Notes: a model not told the origin generated them from the sequence alone. 45,619 nucleotides of DNA from Clostridium sp. UBA5530 (GCA_002423705.1 DINW01000085.1:16674-62292), one strand, 5' to 3'. Numbered from the stretch's first letter, positions 34,480 to 42,550 are shown. Made by a program: numbers and translations.

Positions 34480-35243
34480 AAATACACCTCTTCATTATTA
34501 ATTAAATTATTATAAAATCTTTTAACTGAATATAAGAAAATAATTATAAATATGACTGTTCCAAAGGCTAGAGATACATTGCTAAGTTTTTCTATTAATG
34601 ACCCATAACTTGTTATAAAATTACCTACAGCAGATATTCCAATCCAAGCAACCAAGCAGGCTACCACCGAACCTCGACTTAAGTATTTAGAAACCACCAT
34701 TAGACATATGAATGCTACTACTGTAAAGGGAGCTATAAAAGCAAATAAGATTTTAAAGAAGGAAATTCCTTCTTGGGTAAAGGCGAATATAGTACACAAA
34801 GCTAAATTTAAAACCATTGAAAATGTACATATTATAACAAGTCGACATGCTATTATTTCCTTGTAATTATACTTGCAGCTTTTTTCTATCTCACACATTT
34901 TTTCCTCTATGCCTTTTATAAGTTGAGCTAGTCCTATAATAAGAGGTATTGGTGAAACTACAGCTATATAAGTGTATGGACTTATATATTCTTGAATAGA
35001 TATTAAACTTGAAAATAATATTATGAAGGCGGCAAAAATCCAATAATATTTATCTACGTATGAAATCTCATTTCTTATTATTGTTATAACAGACTGTTTC
35101 TTTATTTTTCTTGGCATATATGCCCTTAACACATCTACGGTATTATCAATTTTAGTTTCATCTATAGAAGGCTCTGTATAGCTGGCTAAAAAATTGTCTA
35201 TGTCATCATCAAAAAAATCATCATTTAATTTTCCTGTTTTCAT
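34470..35243 (-). CDS. membrane protein, probable anti-sigma partner
   Basis: 257 aa. The acidic cytoplasmic N-terminus (KLNDDFFDDDIDNFLASY) is followed by about six membrane helices from ~55 to ~240. Start ATG 35243 with AGGAGG 8 nt upstream; it overlaps the sigma-factor gene by 23 bp. The position directly after an ECF sigma gene and the N-terminal cytoplasmic tail suggest an anti-sigma or sensor role. No zinc-binding HxxxCxxC motif is seen, so it is not a classical ZAS anti-sigma factor. Confidence 0.7.
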   Translation of the reverse strand: MKTGKLNDDFFDDDIDNFLASYTEPSIDETKIDNTVDVLRAYMPRKIKKQSVITIIRNEISYVDKYYWIFAAFIILFSSLISIQEYISPYTYIAVVSPIPLIIGLAQLIKGIEEKMCEIEKSCKYNYKEIIACRLVIICTFSMVLNLALCTIFAFTQEGISFFKILFAFIAPFTVVAFICLMVVSKYLSRGSVVACLVAWIGISAVGNFITSYGSLIEKLSNVSLAFGTVIFIIIFLYSVKRFYNNLINNEEVYLWN

Positions 35244-35793
35244 CCCCACTACCTCCTATAATATTTTTTAAACTTTTTATTCCATTAAAAATTCTAGACT
35301 TAATAGTAGATTCATTAGCCCCTGTTATACGACTTATGTCTTTTATTTTCAGATCATTATAGTATTTTAAAATTATGGCCTCTCTCTGTAAATCTGGTAA
35401 ATTATTAAGCGCTTTAATAACCTGACCTCTTCTTTCATTTTTCTCGAGAATATCTATGACATTTTCTGAGGAACTTAATTCAATATTGTTTATATCCTCA
35501 CTCACTTGCCTTTGTTTGTATGCTTTACTCTTAAAATAATCTTTACAGTGTTTGCTAGCTATCTTTAATGCCCACTTATTGAATCCATTATCTTGGTAAT
35601 CACATCTATTTAAATTCTTAATTATTTTAATAAACACCTCTTGAGTTAAATCATAAGCAATGTTAAAATCTCCAACATATCTGGAAATAAAGCTATGAAC
35701 CATTTTATAATACCTTTTTACAAGGAGTTCCATGGCGGATTCATTTCCCTTTAGTATCTCTTTAATAAGCTGATTATCACTTTGGGCCAACAC
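35221..35793 (-). CDS. ECF-type RNA polymerase sigma-70 factor
   Basis: About 190 aa. Region 2 (~20-90) contains YDLTQEVFIKIIKNL and the -10 recognition helix region NKWALKIASKHCKDYF; region 4 (~125-180) contains LPDLQREAIILKYYNDLKIKDI and the HTH TGANESTIKSRI. No region 1.1 or 3, as expected for ECF factors. GTG 35793 is preferred because GAAGGGGG is 6 nt upstream; ATG 35799 is in frame but abuts the site. First gene of the operon with a membrane protein, an ATPase and two broken permeases. Confidence 0.88.
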   Translation of the reverse strand: MLAQSDNQLIKEILKGNESAMELLVKRYYKMVHSFISRYVGDFNIAYDLTQEVFIKIIKNLNRCDYQDNGFNKWALKIASKHCKDYFKSKAYKQRQVSEDINNIELSSSENVIDILEKNERRGQVIKALNNLPDLQREAIILKYYNDLKIKDISRITGANESTIKSRIFNGIKSLKNIIGGSGDENRKIK

Positions 35794-35815
35794 TCTCATC
35801 CCCCTTCACATATAT

Positions 35816-35843
35816 AACGAAGTAACTTGAAAAAAAGTTTTAA
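35816..35843 (-). promoter_or_regulatory. candidate ECF-type autoregulated promoter
   Basis: Minus strand TTAAAAC (35837-35843), 17-nt spacer with a T tract, CGTT (35816-35819). This resembles the AAC...CGT pattern of ECF sigma promoters. Transcription would start very near the ribosome binding site, which is a point against it. Confidence 0.3.
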
Positions 35844-35943
35844 CTGTTTTTATTTAATCATCTCATAAGAAGACAAAACAACATTCAAAGATATTTTGCC
35901 TATAAGTTATATTACCTTAATAATATCAAATACCCACCACTAT

Positions 35944-36006
35944 ACAAAAATTAGAAGGATAGATAAATTTGCTTTTATACAAACGATCTACCCTTCTAAT
36001 TTTTGT
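35944..36006 (-). terminator. terminator of the TetR-helD operon
   Basis: 15-bp arms ACAAAAATTAGAAGG / CCTTCTAATTTTTGT, extended inward by ATAGAT / ATCTA-C pairing with one mismatch. It lies 20 bp after the helD stop codon. The remaining spacer up to the sigma gene is AT-rich. Confidence 0.8.
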
Positions 36007-36025
36007 AAATTTTCTATCTGTCTGT

Positions 36026-38263
36026 TTATATATTATCTATAAACTTACTTATTTCATTAGTATAATAAAATGATAACTTGTGCAAGGCTCTTGTGGTTGC
36101 TATATACAATAACCTTTTATCCTCTTCAGTAATATAGTTTACATTATTGCTTTGATATACTATAACAGCATCAAATTCCAGACCCTTTGCAATATAGATA
36201 GGACATATAACCACACCTGATATAATCTCTGATTGATTCTCACTTAATAATACAACATTTAGCCTATTTCTTATAGTCCGAAATAGATGCTCAGATTCCT
36301 TCATGCTTTTACATATTATTGCTATAGATTTATAACCACTTTTTTCATGATCAATAACTTCATTAACAATCCTTGTCTCCATATCAATTACACTTATTCC
36401 CTTATATATTTTAGGAAAATCTTCATGCCTTTCAAAACTATTAATTTCTATGTCTGTATTAATAAGTTTGGAGCTAAAATTAGTAATTTCATATGAACAT
36501 CTAAAACTCTTGCTTAAAAAAATCCTTGTTTTCTTTTTCTTATTTAAAATATTCTCTATATCATCATATATTGTTAAATCAGAAGTTTTTTCAATACTCT
36601 GATTAATATCTCCCATTATTGTGTATTTAGCATCACTATATAAATATTTTAATACTTCAAAGTGCATTGGATAATAATCCTGTGCTTCATCAACAACTAC
36701 TTGTTTTATACTTTTATAGAGATTATCTCCAGACATCTTTAATTTTAAGCATAATAAGGCTATTCCATCTTCATATAATAAAGCATTTTCATTGAATTTG
36801 CTATTAGTATAGTCTAAAATTTCTTCAATATTTCTAGGTACTTCCATCCCCCTCGCCATTCTGTAAAACAAATCTTTATTTTGAAACAATTCCATGTATA
36901 TTTTCAAAACATCTAATCTCGTGGATTTGTATATTATATTCTGTAATGCATAGCTCTGTTTTAATGATATTAATCGCGCAAAAGATTTTATTTCAAAAAC
37001 ATGTTCTGGATAAGCACTTACAAATTGTTCAAGCTTGCTGATACGAATTTTTCTAAGTTCTTTCAACCGTGACATAAGACGTCTCTCTATAGTTAACAGT
37101 CTTTTTTCCAATGGTATATTTACTTTGCTATAATTTATTAATTCTGTCTTTAGCAACTCTCTATGAGCAATATACTCTCCATTGTAATAAATATCAGTAA
37201 ACTTAAGCATTTTATGCTCAAAATAACTTAAATAATTATTTAATATCAAAATAAAGTTTTTGGACAGTTTAAACTCCATACTATCCTTTACTAATTGCTT
37301 CTTTTTTGTGTCTCTAGCATTTATAATTTCTTCTAAAACTAAATTTCTACTTTTTATTTTAACTTTATCTTGAAACACATCCTTAAAAATACTTTCAAAG
37401 GTAGTGGCTTTAACATGTTCTTCACCAAGTTCTGGTAGCACATTAGATATATATTTATCAAATAAGTTGTTAGGGGATATGAATATGACATTGTTATTAC
37501 TAAGCTTTGATACAAGTCCTTGATACATTAAAAATGCTACTCTATGCAAAGCAACTGATGTTTTTCCACTTCCAGCAACCCCTTGAACTATCAAAAGATC
37601 ATTTTCAATATCTCTAATAATAATATCCTGCTCCCTTTGAATGGTTTCAACAATAGATTTCATCTTTGCAGACGTGTTAGTAGAAAGTACCTTTTTTAAA
37701 ATATCATCCATTATATTTATACTAGAATCAAAAAAATACTCTAATTTGCTATTTTTTATTTCATATTGTCTTTTCAAATTAATTTTCCCATATATCCTAC
37801 CGTTAGGTGATGAATAACTAGCCTCTCCCAATTCATATCTATAAAATGTACTGGCTATAGGAGCTCTCCAATCATATATATAAATTTTATAAATTTCTTT
37901 ATCCATTACATTTGATAATCCTATATATATTTTCTCTTCTTCACACTGTTCTTCACAAAAATCTATTCTAGCAAAGTAAGGGGAAGATTCTAATTTTTTA
38001 AGCCTTTCTATGTTTCGTTCTCTTAAATTATAATCAAAGGTATTAATAGCTAATGGAGAAATATATTGAACCGCGTCAGAAATTTTACCAAAATCGTCCG
38101 AAGAATGCACTGTATTTTCATACATATATCGTCGCTCCTCAAGGAGATTTTTTCTTTTATCTAGAAACTTTGCTTCTTCACAATACAAATTGTTTCTAAT
38201 CAGCAATAATGTTTTTTTTAGATATTGTATTTCTTTTTTTAGCTCTTCCTCATAATCCTCCAT
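36026..38263 (-). CDS. helD: HelD-like RNA polymerase recycling ATPase (UvrD/Rep superfamily 1)
   Basis: 745 aa. The N-terminal coiled coil (~1-60) matches the HelD arm that enters the RNA polymerase secondary channel. The conserved YIYDWRAPIASTFYRYE stretch is typical of HelD. Walker A GVAGSGKTSVALHR at ~228, motif II VVDEAQDYYP, and C-terminal SF1 motifs including KGLEFDAVIVY and LYIATTRALHKL. HelD frees stalled RNA polymerase and in some species gives rifamycin tolerance. AAAGGAGGA lies over the end of the upstream TetR gene (4-bp gap), so the two are co-expressed. Confidence 0.92.
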   Translation of the reverse strand: MEDYEEELKKEIQYLKKTLLLIRNNLYCEEAKFLDKRKNLLEERRYMYENTVHSSDDFGKISDAVQYISPLAINTFDYNLRERNIERLKKLESSPYFARIDFCEEQCEEEKIYIGLSNVMDKEIYKIYIYDWRAPIASTFYRYELGEASYSSPNGRIYGKINLKRQYEIKNSKLEYFFDSSINIMDDILKKVLSTNTSAKMKSIVETIQREQDIIIRDIENDLLIVQGVAGSGKTSVALHRVAFLMYQGLVSKLSNNNVIFISPNNLFDKYISNVLPELGEEHVKATTFESIFKDVFQDKVKIKSRNLVLEEIINARDTKKKQLVKDSMEFKLSKNFILILNNYLSYFEHKMLKFTDIYYNGEYIAHRELLKTELINYSKVNIPLEKRLLTIERRLMSRLKELRKIRISKLEQFVSAYPEHVFEIKSFARLISLKQSYALQNIIYKSTRLDVLKIYMELFQNKDLFYRMARGMEVPRNIEEILDYTNSKFNENALLYEDGIALLCLKLKMSGDNLYKSIKQVVVDEAQDYYPMHFEVLKYLYSDAKYTIMGDINQSIEKTSDLTIYDDIENILNKKKKTRIFLSKSFRCSYEITNFSSKLINTDIEINSFERHEDFPKIYKGISVIDMETRIVNEVIDHEKSGYKSIAIICKSMKESEHLFRTIRNRLNVVLLSENQSEIISGVVICPIYIAKGLEFDAVIVYQSNNVNYITEEDKRLLYIATTRALHKLSFYYTNEISKFIDNI

Positions 38264-38267
38264 AGAA

Positions 38268-38870
38268 TTATTCCTCCTTTTTCAATAATAACCTAATCAT
38301 AGTTTTGGATACATTTATAACATAAGCTTTAAATTCCTTTTTATCAGATAAAAGTGACCTTTGGGCAATATAAATAGATAACTCTCCATGGATATAAGAA
38401 TGTACTATATGCAATGCATTTCTTATCTTATTTTTTTCACAGCCCTCTCCATATAATTCCACCCATATATTTTCAATAATTTCCACTAAATTATCTACAG
38501 TTCCTGATGTTATTGCTTCATCAATTTTGGGTCTTTCCCCCCTAATAACCTCTACCCAAGCTAGTCGAAACCATCCTCTATTATTCAGCGCAAAATCTAA
38601 AAATTCATTAAAAAAGCAATCTAATTTTTTTTCATTGTCATCTATTGTTACAAGATGTTTCTCTAAATTCCAAGAAAATCTTCTTAAAATCTCCATATGT
38701 GCTTCCCATAATAAATCATCCAGGGATTTAAAATAGTTATAAAGATTTGTATGAGCACAACCTATACTACGAGCAATTTCCCGCAAATTAACATTCCTTA
38801 TATCTTCCTTATCTTTCATCAGTTCGAGAGCCACATCGATTGCTTGCTCCTTTGTAATGCCTTTCTTCAA
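38268..38870 (-). CDS. TetR-family regulator upstream of helD
   Basis: About 200 aa. The N-terminal HTH (~5-55) with LREIARSIGCAHTNLYNYF is typical TetR; the C-terminal helical domain is the ligand-binding part. A TTG at 38870 is favoured (MKKGITKEQAI...) because AAGGA is 10 nt upstream; GTG 38879 is the alternative but nearly abuts the site. Its promoter overlaps a perfect 31-bp palindrome, so autoregulation with helD is likely. The ligand could be an antibiotic or other polymerase-directed compound, given the partner; that is inference. Confidence 0.85.
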   Translation of the reverse strand: MKKGITKEQAIDVALELMKDKEDIRNVNLREIARSIGCAHTNLYNYFKSLDDLLWEAHMEILRRFSWNLEKHLVTIDDNEKKLDCFFNEFLDFALNNRGWFRLAWVEVIRGERPKIDEAITSGTVDNLVEIIENIWVELYGEGCEKNKIRNALHIVHSYIHGELSIYIAQRSLLSDKKEFKAYVINVSKTMIRLLLKKEE

Positions 38871-38886
38871 TAAAATCACTTCCTTA

Positions 38887-38917
38887 AATATTTAATTACC
38901 AGTGGTAATTAAATATT
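38887..38917. promoter_or_regulatory. 31-bp perfect palindrome, probable TetR operator
   Basis: Arms AATATTTAATTACCA and TGGTAATTAAATATT around a single central G. The core TTACCA-G-TGGTAA looks like a TetR-class operator. It overlaps the -10 region of the TetR-helD promoter and sits just before the TetR ribosome binding site. Confidence 0.8.
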
Positions 38918-38941
38918 ATAATATCTAATCATTTAAGTCAA
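38913..38941 (-). promoter_or_regulatory. promoter of the TetR-helD operon
   Basis: Minus strand TTGACT (38936-38941), 17-nt spacer, TAATAT (38913-38918); a perfect TATAAT is also present at 15-nt spacing. The -10 box runs into the 31-bp palindrome. Confidence 0.55.
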
Positions 38942-39020
38942 GTAATAAAATTTAGAATTAATTTGTTGATAAGTGTCCTCTATTAAACTTAACTTCCAGA
39001 TACAAAAATTACAAAAATAA

Positions 39021-39061
39021 ACCCCAGGGGTCGTTACAAAAATTGTAACGACCCCTGGGGT
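39021..39061. repeat. compound CCCCAGGGG palindromic element, copy 1
   Basis: 19-bp perfect arms ACCCCAGGGGTCGTTACAA and the reverse complement around AAA. Each arm begins with its own CCCCAGGGG palindrome, so the element is a nested hairpin. It ends 5 bp from the stop of the 133-aa gene. Confidence 0.85.
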
Positions 39062-39066
39062 GCACA

Positions 39067-39468
39067 CTAACATCTGGTAATAACCAATGTAGCCCAATCT
39101 GTATCTGAATTTTCTTTCCATAGATGCTCTATATCCAGTTCTCTAAGCCAACCATTAAGGCCATTAGATTCCTTAGATACGTTAGGAGAAGTTCTGCCAT
39201 ATATTTCTCTAATTTTTTCAAGCAATTCCTTTTGTTCTTCTTTTCCTAACTCTTTATCTAATATTTCTTTCATAACTTCACAACATTCTATGTAGCTTTT
39301 GCTATCATTATAGTAAAGTTCATCAGCCAAAAGCTGTCTTTTATTGTTTAAACTCTTCCTTACTTCCTCTATTTCATCTTTGTTTGATAAATACTTACTT
39401 GCTACCCTTAAGGCATCTATTTCTCTGTCTAGTTTTTTAATTGATTTTTCTAATTTTAAATTTTCCAT
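39067..39468 (-). CDS. hypothetical protein with coiled coil, 133 aa
   Basis: Not recognised. The first ~55 residues are a Lys/Glu/Leu-rich heptad-like stretch (KLEKSIKKLDREIDALR), and the middle is also helical and charged. The C-terminus contains NGLNGWLRELDIEHLW. No signal peptide or membrane helix. The ATG has only a weak purine-rich upstream site. The stop codon lies beside a compound palindromic repeat, which may have trimmed or replaced the original C-terminus. It sits between the two compound palindromes together with the acetyltransferase gene. Confidence 0.55.
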   Translation of the reverse strand: MENLKLEKSIKKLDREIDALRVASKYLSNKDEIEEVRKSLNNKRQLLADELYYNDSKSYIECCEVMKEILDKELGKEEQKELLEKIREIYGRTSPNVSKESNGLNGWLRELDIEHLWKENSDTDWATLVITRC

Positions 39469-39569
39469 GTACTCTCTCTTCCATTATGAATATTTTGTAG
39501 TCACTTCATAAGTGATCACAATTAGTATCAACTTCTAACTCATTAATTATAACATCTTTTCCTAGGATT

Positions 39570-40043
39570 CTATAGAGATTTTTCGAAAATATAGGATTGC
39601 TCACCATCCTCATATTGTTTTTGATTCACTGTTATAAATCCACACTTTTTTGTATAAAAATAATAATTTCTTTTTGAATAGGCAGGTGTTTCTACTATCC
39701 ATTTTTTAGACCAAGTATATGTATTTTCAATATGCTGCCAAGTCATAAATCCTATTCCCTTACTCTTTATGGTTGGATCAAGAAATAGCATCTCTAATTC
39801 ACACGTATCCTGTGATTTTGGCAATATAGTATACGCTCCGATAATTTTGCTATTAAGTATAATTTTCTGAGAAATACATTTTTTATTAGAACATAATTTT
39901 CTTATTAAAGTACCATCATTATATCCTACTGGTCCATCTTCTATAAGATTTGTATGCATTTTAGTATCATCATTAAATGCCTCTGTCATAATTTCTGTAA
40001 GAATTTCAAAATCCTTTTCCTGTATATCACAATAATCAATCAC
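39570..40043 (-). CDS. GNAT-family N-acetyltransferase
   Basis: 157 aa. The acetyl-CoA loop is LDPTIKSKGIGFMTWQHIE, with a preceding beta strand CELEMLFLDP and the C-terminal KRNYYFYTKKCGF characteristic of GNAT enzymes. The start is GTG at 40043 with AAGGTG 9 nt upstream. Substrate unknown. It is bracketed by the compound palindromes at 39021 and 40076 with the 133-aa gene. Confidence 0.8.
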   Translation of the reverse strand: MIDYCDIQEKDFEILTEIMTEAFNDDTKMHTNLIEDGPVGYNDGTLIRKLCSNKKCISQKIILNSKIIGAYTILPKSQDTCELEMLFLDPTIKSKGIGFMTWQHIENTYTWSKKWIVETPAYSKRNYYFYTKKCGFITVNQKQYEDGEQSYIFEKSL

Positions 40044-40075
40044 TTTTTAATACACCTTCTTCCAAATCATGTAAT

Positions 40076-40118
40076 CACCCCTGGGGTCATGACATTTTTT
40101 GTCTTGACCCCAGGGGTG
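40076..40118. repeat. compound CCCCAGGGG palindromic element, copy 2
   Basis: Arms CACCCCTGGGGTCATGACA and TGTCTTGACCCCAGGGGTG with one mismatch and a T5 centre. It overlaps the 3' end of the arginase-like gene, whose last residues (LLAPLGSRQKMS) are encoded by it. Confidence 0.82.
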
Positions 40119-40863
40119 CTAAAAGCACCTGTGCTAAAATCCCATTTGCTATGTTATTTCTTGAATTAGCTTTTTCAAATACTTTACCTTGGGAATAATT
40201 CATTGAATATTCTCCACATACATCCATAGATATTATCCTTTTATTTTTTTCAATATGTTGAAATCCATAGTAAAAATCATCAATAGTCATTTGTCCTTGA
40301 TCCCAATTTGTTTCAGCTGTATATTTACTAAAAACATCCTTATCAACAGATATGTATGTTGGATAATGGATTATTTTCTTTAATTTATACCACCAATGCT
40401 TATCCCTGAAAATCATATTTTGAGACAAAATCACTAGTTTATGCTTTACCTGCGGATCTATTGTACCTATTGAATCCTCACTGGTACCCACTAATATAAC
40501 TTCCTTCAAAAATTTATTAGTTAGTATTGCAGTCCTTACCCATCCGCCACAAGAAAGCAGCTCCTCAAATATAGGTCTCTGACAGTCGCTGTGGTTATCA
40601 AGAAGAACAAGAGTAAAATTCTCTTTAATTTTTTCTATTAAAAATAAACTTATATAATGATAGTTTCCTGAACCAATAAAACTTACTTTTGGCAAAGCCT
40701 TGTTATTTAACTTTTTCTTAATATATCTTTGGGCCCATAAGTCACAATAAGAATTAGTTCCTGTAAGCCCATGGAATGATATTCATTGATGGCTATAATC
40801 CATATAAAAATCTTGTGTTTTGTATATACCATCAAAGTCAAATAAAATCATACTATCATCCAT
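40087..40863 (-). pseudogene. arginase-family (ureohydrolase) gene with in-frame TGA
   Basis: From ATG 40863 (GGGAGGGG upstream) the frame reads MDDSMILFDFDG..., reaches TGA at codon 27 (40783-40785), then continues without another stop as ISFHGLTGTNSYCDLWAQ to 40087. The downstream part has the ureohydrolase motifs DNHSD and SVDKDVF that bind the metal pair. A TGG-to-TGA change is the simplest explanation (Trp fits the context). The C-terminus after ANSRNNIA is encoded by the inserted palindrome and is probably altered. A shorter product could start at the TTG at 40695. Most likely a decaying gene. Confidence 0.75.
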
Positions 40864-41166
40864 AACAACTACCCCTCCCTTAATAATTACATACAATAAA
40901 GAGCAGAAAATTTGTTTATCCAAATCTACTGCCCTGTTTATTACTGTGTTTCAAATAACCCACATAATTATATATTCCAGGTGTTCATAAGGCTTATCCC
41001 CTTGATTTCAATATAACATTGTTTATATTATTAATCAAATTCCCTAGATTACAGTTTCTTATATATAATGTTGGATTTATCATTGTAATGCCCTATATGA
41101 AGTTCAACTAAAATTCAAACATCTTTCATTTTTCTATATATATTATATAATATTGTCATAGAATAT
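40864..41166. other. spacer upstream of GreA-family gene
   Basis: About 300 bp of AT-rich DNA with no gene. The only recognisable piece is GAAGTTCAACTAAAATTCAAAC at 41089-41110 region in two parts (GAAGTTCAACTAA, then ATTCAAAC), a fragment of the dispersed element placed before copy B. TATAAT-like sequences near 41145 may belong to the greA-family promoter. Confidence 0.4.
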
Positions 41167-41301
41167 TTAATCTAATGTCTACTTGCTGTAACACTCCATC
41201 CTTTTTAGGCTGAAAATAACAGCAGATAGGACCCTAGATAAATTCAACCAATATTCACCTGGAGTTCAAGCTCTATCTAAAACTAAGTTTCATTTGATAG
41301 G
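41167..41301 (+). repeat. dispersed intergenic repeat, copy B (near complete)
   Basis: Reads TTAATCTAATGTCTACTTG, CTGTAACACTCC, CATCCTTTTTAGGCTGAA, ATAACAGCAG, GACCCTAGATAAATTCAAC, the imperfect palindrome ACCTGGAGTT / AGCTCTATCT, and AAACTAAGTTTCATTTGAT. It lies in the 5' leader of the GreA-family gene, whose AGGAGG begins right at the repeat's end; this is the one full copy not at a gene 3' end. Confidence 0.82.
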
Positions 41302-41315
41302 AGGATTCAGTTTTC

Positions 41316-41780
41316 ATGAATAATACATTGACTGAAGAAAATATTAAAAAGTTAAGAGAAGAATTAGAGTATAGAATGACTGTAAAAAGAGCTGAAATAG
41401 CAAAGGAAAAATTAATAGCTGCTGCCCATGGGGATAGATCCGAAAATGCAGAATATAAAGAAGCTTGTGCTAATTATAGACAAAATGACAACAGAATTCA
41501 GTACTTATTAACCATGATTTCAACAGCAACCGTAATAGATGATAAGGACTTAGATAAATCCTCATTAGGCCTTAATAGCAAGGCCAGGGTAAAGTTCCTA
41601 GAGGATGACGATGAGGCAATAATAACCCTAGTAACTACTTTGGACTTAGACCCTGTAAACATGCGCATAAGCATAGAATCAGACCTTGGGAAGGCATTGA
41701 TGGGAAAAAAGCCACAGGATATAGTTGAAGTTGACGCTCCTGGTGGTAAGTATACAGTAGAAGTATTGGAAATATTATAA
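41316..41780 (+). CDS. GreA/GreB-family transcription elongation factor
   Basis: 154 aa. N-terminal coiled coil with the tip motif GDRSENAEYKEA, which carries the acidic residues that activate RNA polymerase transcript cleavage, then the FKBP-like C-terminal domain (SLGLNSKARVKFL...GKALMGKKPQDIVEV). Close to the usual GreA length of ~157. AGGAGG lies 11 nt before the ATG, at the end of repeat copy B. It stands alone, away from the usual greA-lysS neighbourhood, so it may be a second, accessory Gre factor. Confidence 0.88.
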   Translation: MNNTLTEENIKKLREELEYRMTVKRAEIAKEKLIAAAHGDRSENAEYKEACANYRQNDNRIQYLLTMISTATVIDDKDLDKSSLGLNSKARVKFLEDDDEAIITLVTTLDLDPVNMRISIESDLGKALMGKKPQDIVEVDAPGGKYTVEVLEIL

Positions 41781-41828
41781 CGATAACATTAGATTTATGA
41801 AAAGTTTTCCTATATTTAAAATCAGTGT

Positions 41829-41886
41829 TAATCTGATGTGTACCTGCTGTAACACTCCACCCTAAAATTATAGAGTGTTACAGCAG
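41829..41886 (+). repeat. dispersed intergenic repeat, short copy C with its own hairpin
   Basis: Begins TTAATCTGATGTGTACCTG like the full copies, then folds as CTGCTGTAACACTC / GAGTGTTACAGCAG with a 15-nt loop. The second arm is an exact inverted duplicate of the first rather than the usual ATAACAGC arm. Lies between convergent genes. Confidence 0.75.
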
Positions 41887-41892
41887 TGAAAT

Positions 41893-41927
41893 AAAAAATA
41901 AAATCCTTTTATTTAATTTTATTTTTT
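41893..41927. terminator. bidirectional terminator between the greA-family and XRE genes
   Basis: Arms AAAAAATAAAAT / ATTTTATTTTTT with an 11-nt loop that contains the XRE gene stop codon. T-rich on both strands; all A-T, so of modest stability. Confidence 0.5.
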
Positions 41928-42355
41928 GATGTTTTATATTTTTGATAAAGAATGTCCTTTAAAATAAGAACAGTATCTGTATCATCAAAACCAAATTCTC
42001 TTTTAAAATCATCATAAAGCTGTGATATTCTTCTAGAATAAGGATTTACTCCCGCCATACCTTGATATGAAGCTAAAATAGGGTATTTTTCGCTCCATGC
42101 CTTGGTCCAGTCTATTTCATCAACTATTTTTTCTATATTTGTAGCATCAATATTTACAGTATTTTCATTAATTAAATAATCATAAGTTACATTATATAAT
42201 TCACTTAATAATCTTGCTTTATTAAGTTCTGGAACGGTTTGCCCTGTCTCCCATTTACTCACTGTTTGTCTAGATACATCTAATTTTTCAGCCACCTGCT
42301 GTTGTGATAATCCCTTCTTTTTTCGCAATTGCATCAACTTTTCACTCAATAACAT
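41909..42355 (-). CDS. XRE-family HTH transcriptional regulator
   Basis: 148 aa. The N-terminal HTH (~1-60, LMQLRKKKGLSQQQVAEKL and VSRQTVSKWETGQTVPEL) is followed by an ~85-residue C-terminal region with IDWTKAWSEKYPILASYQ, of unknown function. ATG 42355 is preferred over GTG 42364 because AGGTGG is 7 nt upstream. Divergent from the HAD phosphatase gene. Probably a small local regulator. Confidence 0.85.
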   Translation of the reverse strand: MLLSEKLMQLRKKKGLSQQQVAEKLDVSRQTVSKWETGQTVPELNKARLLSELYNVTYDYLINENTVNIDATNIEKIVDEIDWTKAWSEKYPILASYQGMAGVNPYSRRISQLYDDFKREFGFDDTDTVLILKDILYQKYKTSKNKIK

Positions 42356-42454
42356 AATATCCACCTGCCTTGATATTAATTTAAATTCGCCTGTGTATAT
42401 TATACCTTCCCCTAGTTCTCTTTTCTACCAATGAAAATTGGAATATTGTCAACT

Positions 42455-42550
42455 GAACTTAACATAAGGTGAAACTTAGTTTTTTAACTTCATAGAAACC
42501 TTAATTGGACCTATGTAGGATCCTATAAGTTCCAATGCTCCACCTTAAAT
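42455..42550 (-). repeat. dispersed intergenic repeat, rearranged degenerate copy I
   Basis: Contains the element end AAACTAAGTTTCACCTTA (minus strand) and TAAGTTCAG, plus TTAAGGTGGAGC further away, but the order is disturbed relative to full copies. It also holds small palindromes (AGGACC / GGTCCA-type and TAGGATCCTA). Lies between the XRE and HAD genes. Confidence 0.45.

Noticed and set aside
38933..39121. Short open frame containing two TPGV-like segments across a compound palindrome
   Set aside because: The TPGV segments are a translation of the CCCCAGGGG palindrome. The frame is antiparallel to nothing functional, overlaps the 133-aa gene, and has no ribosome binding site.
39954..40169. 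Plus-strand open frame with similar TPGV segments
   Set aside because: It is opposite the acetyltransferase and arginase-like genes and is again a palindrome translation.
40783..40785. Selenocysteine at the in-frame TGA of the arginase-like gene
   Set aside because: Arginases are not known selenoproteins, no SECIS-like hairpin was evident directly after the TGA, and Trp fits the position; a nonsense mutation is simpler.
18650..40790. Shared 16-mer AATGATATTCATTGAT upstream of the NSS gene and in the arginase-like gene
   Set aside because: In AT-rich DNA of this length one such match is expected by chance, and the contexts are unrelated.
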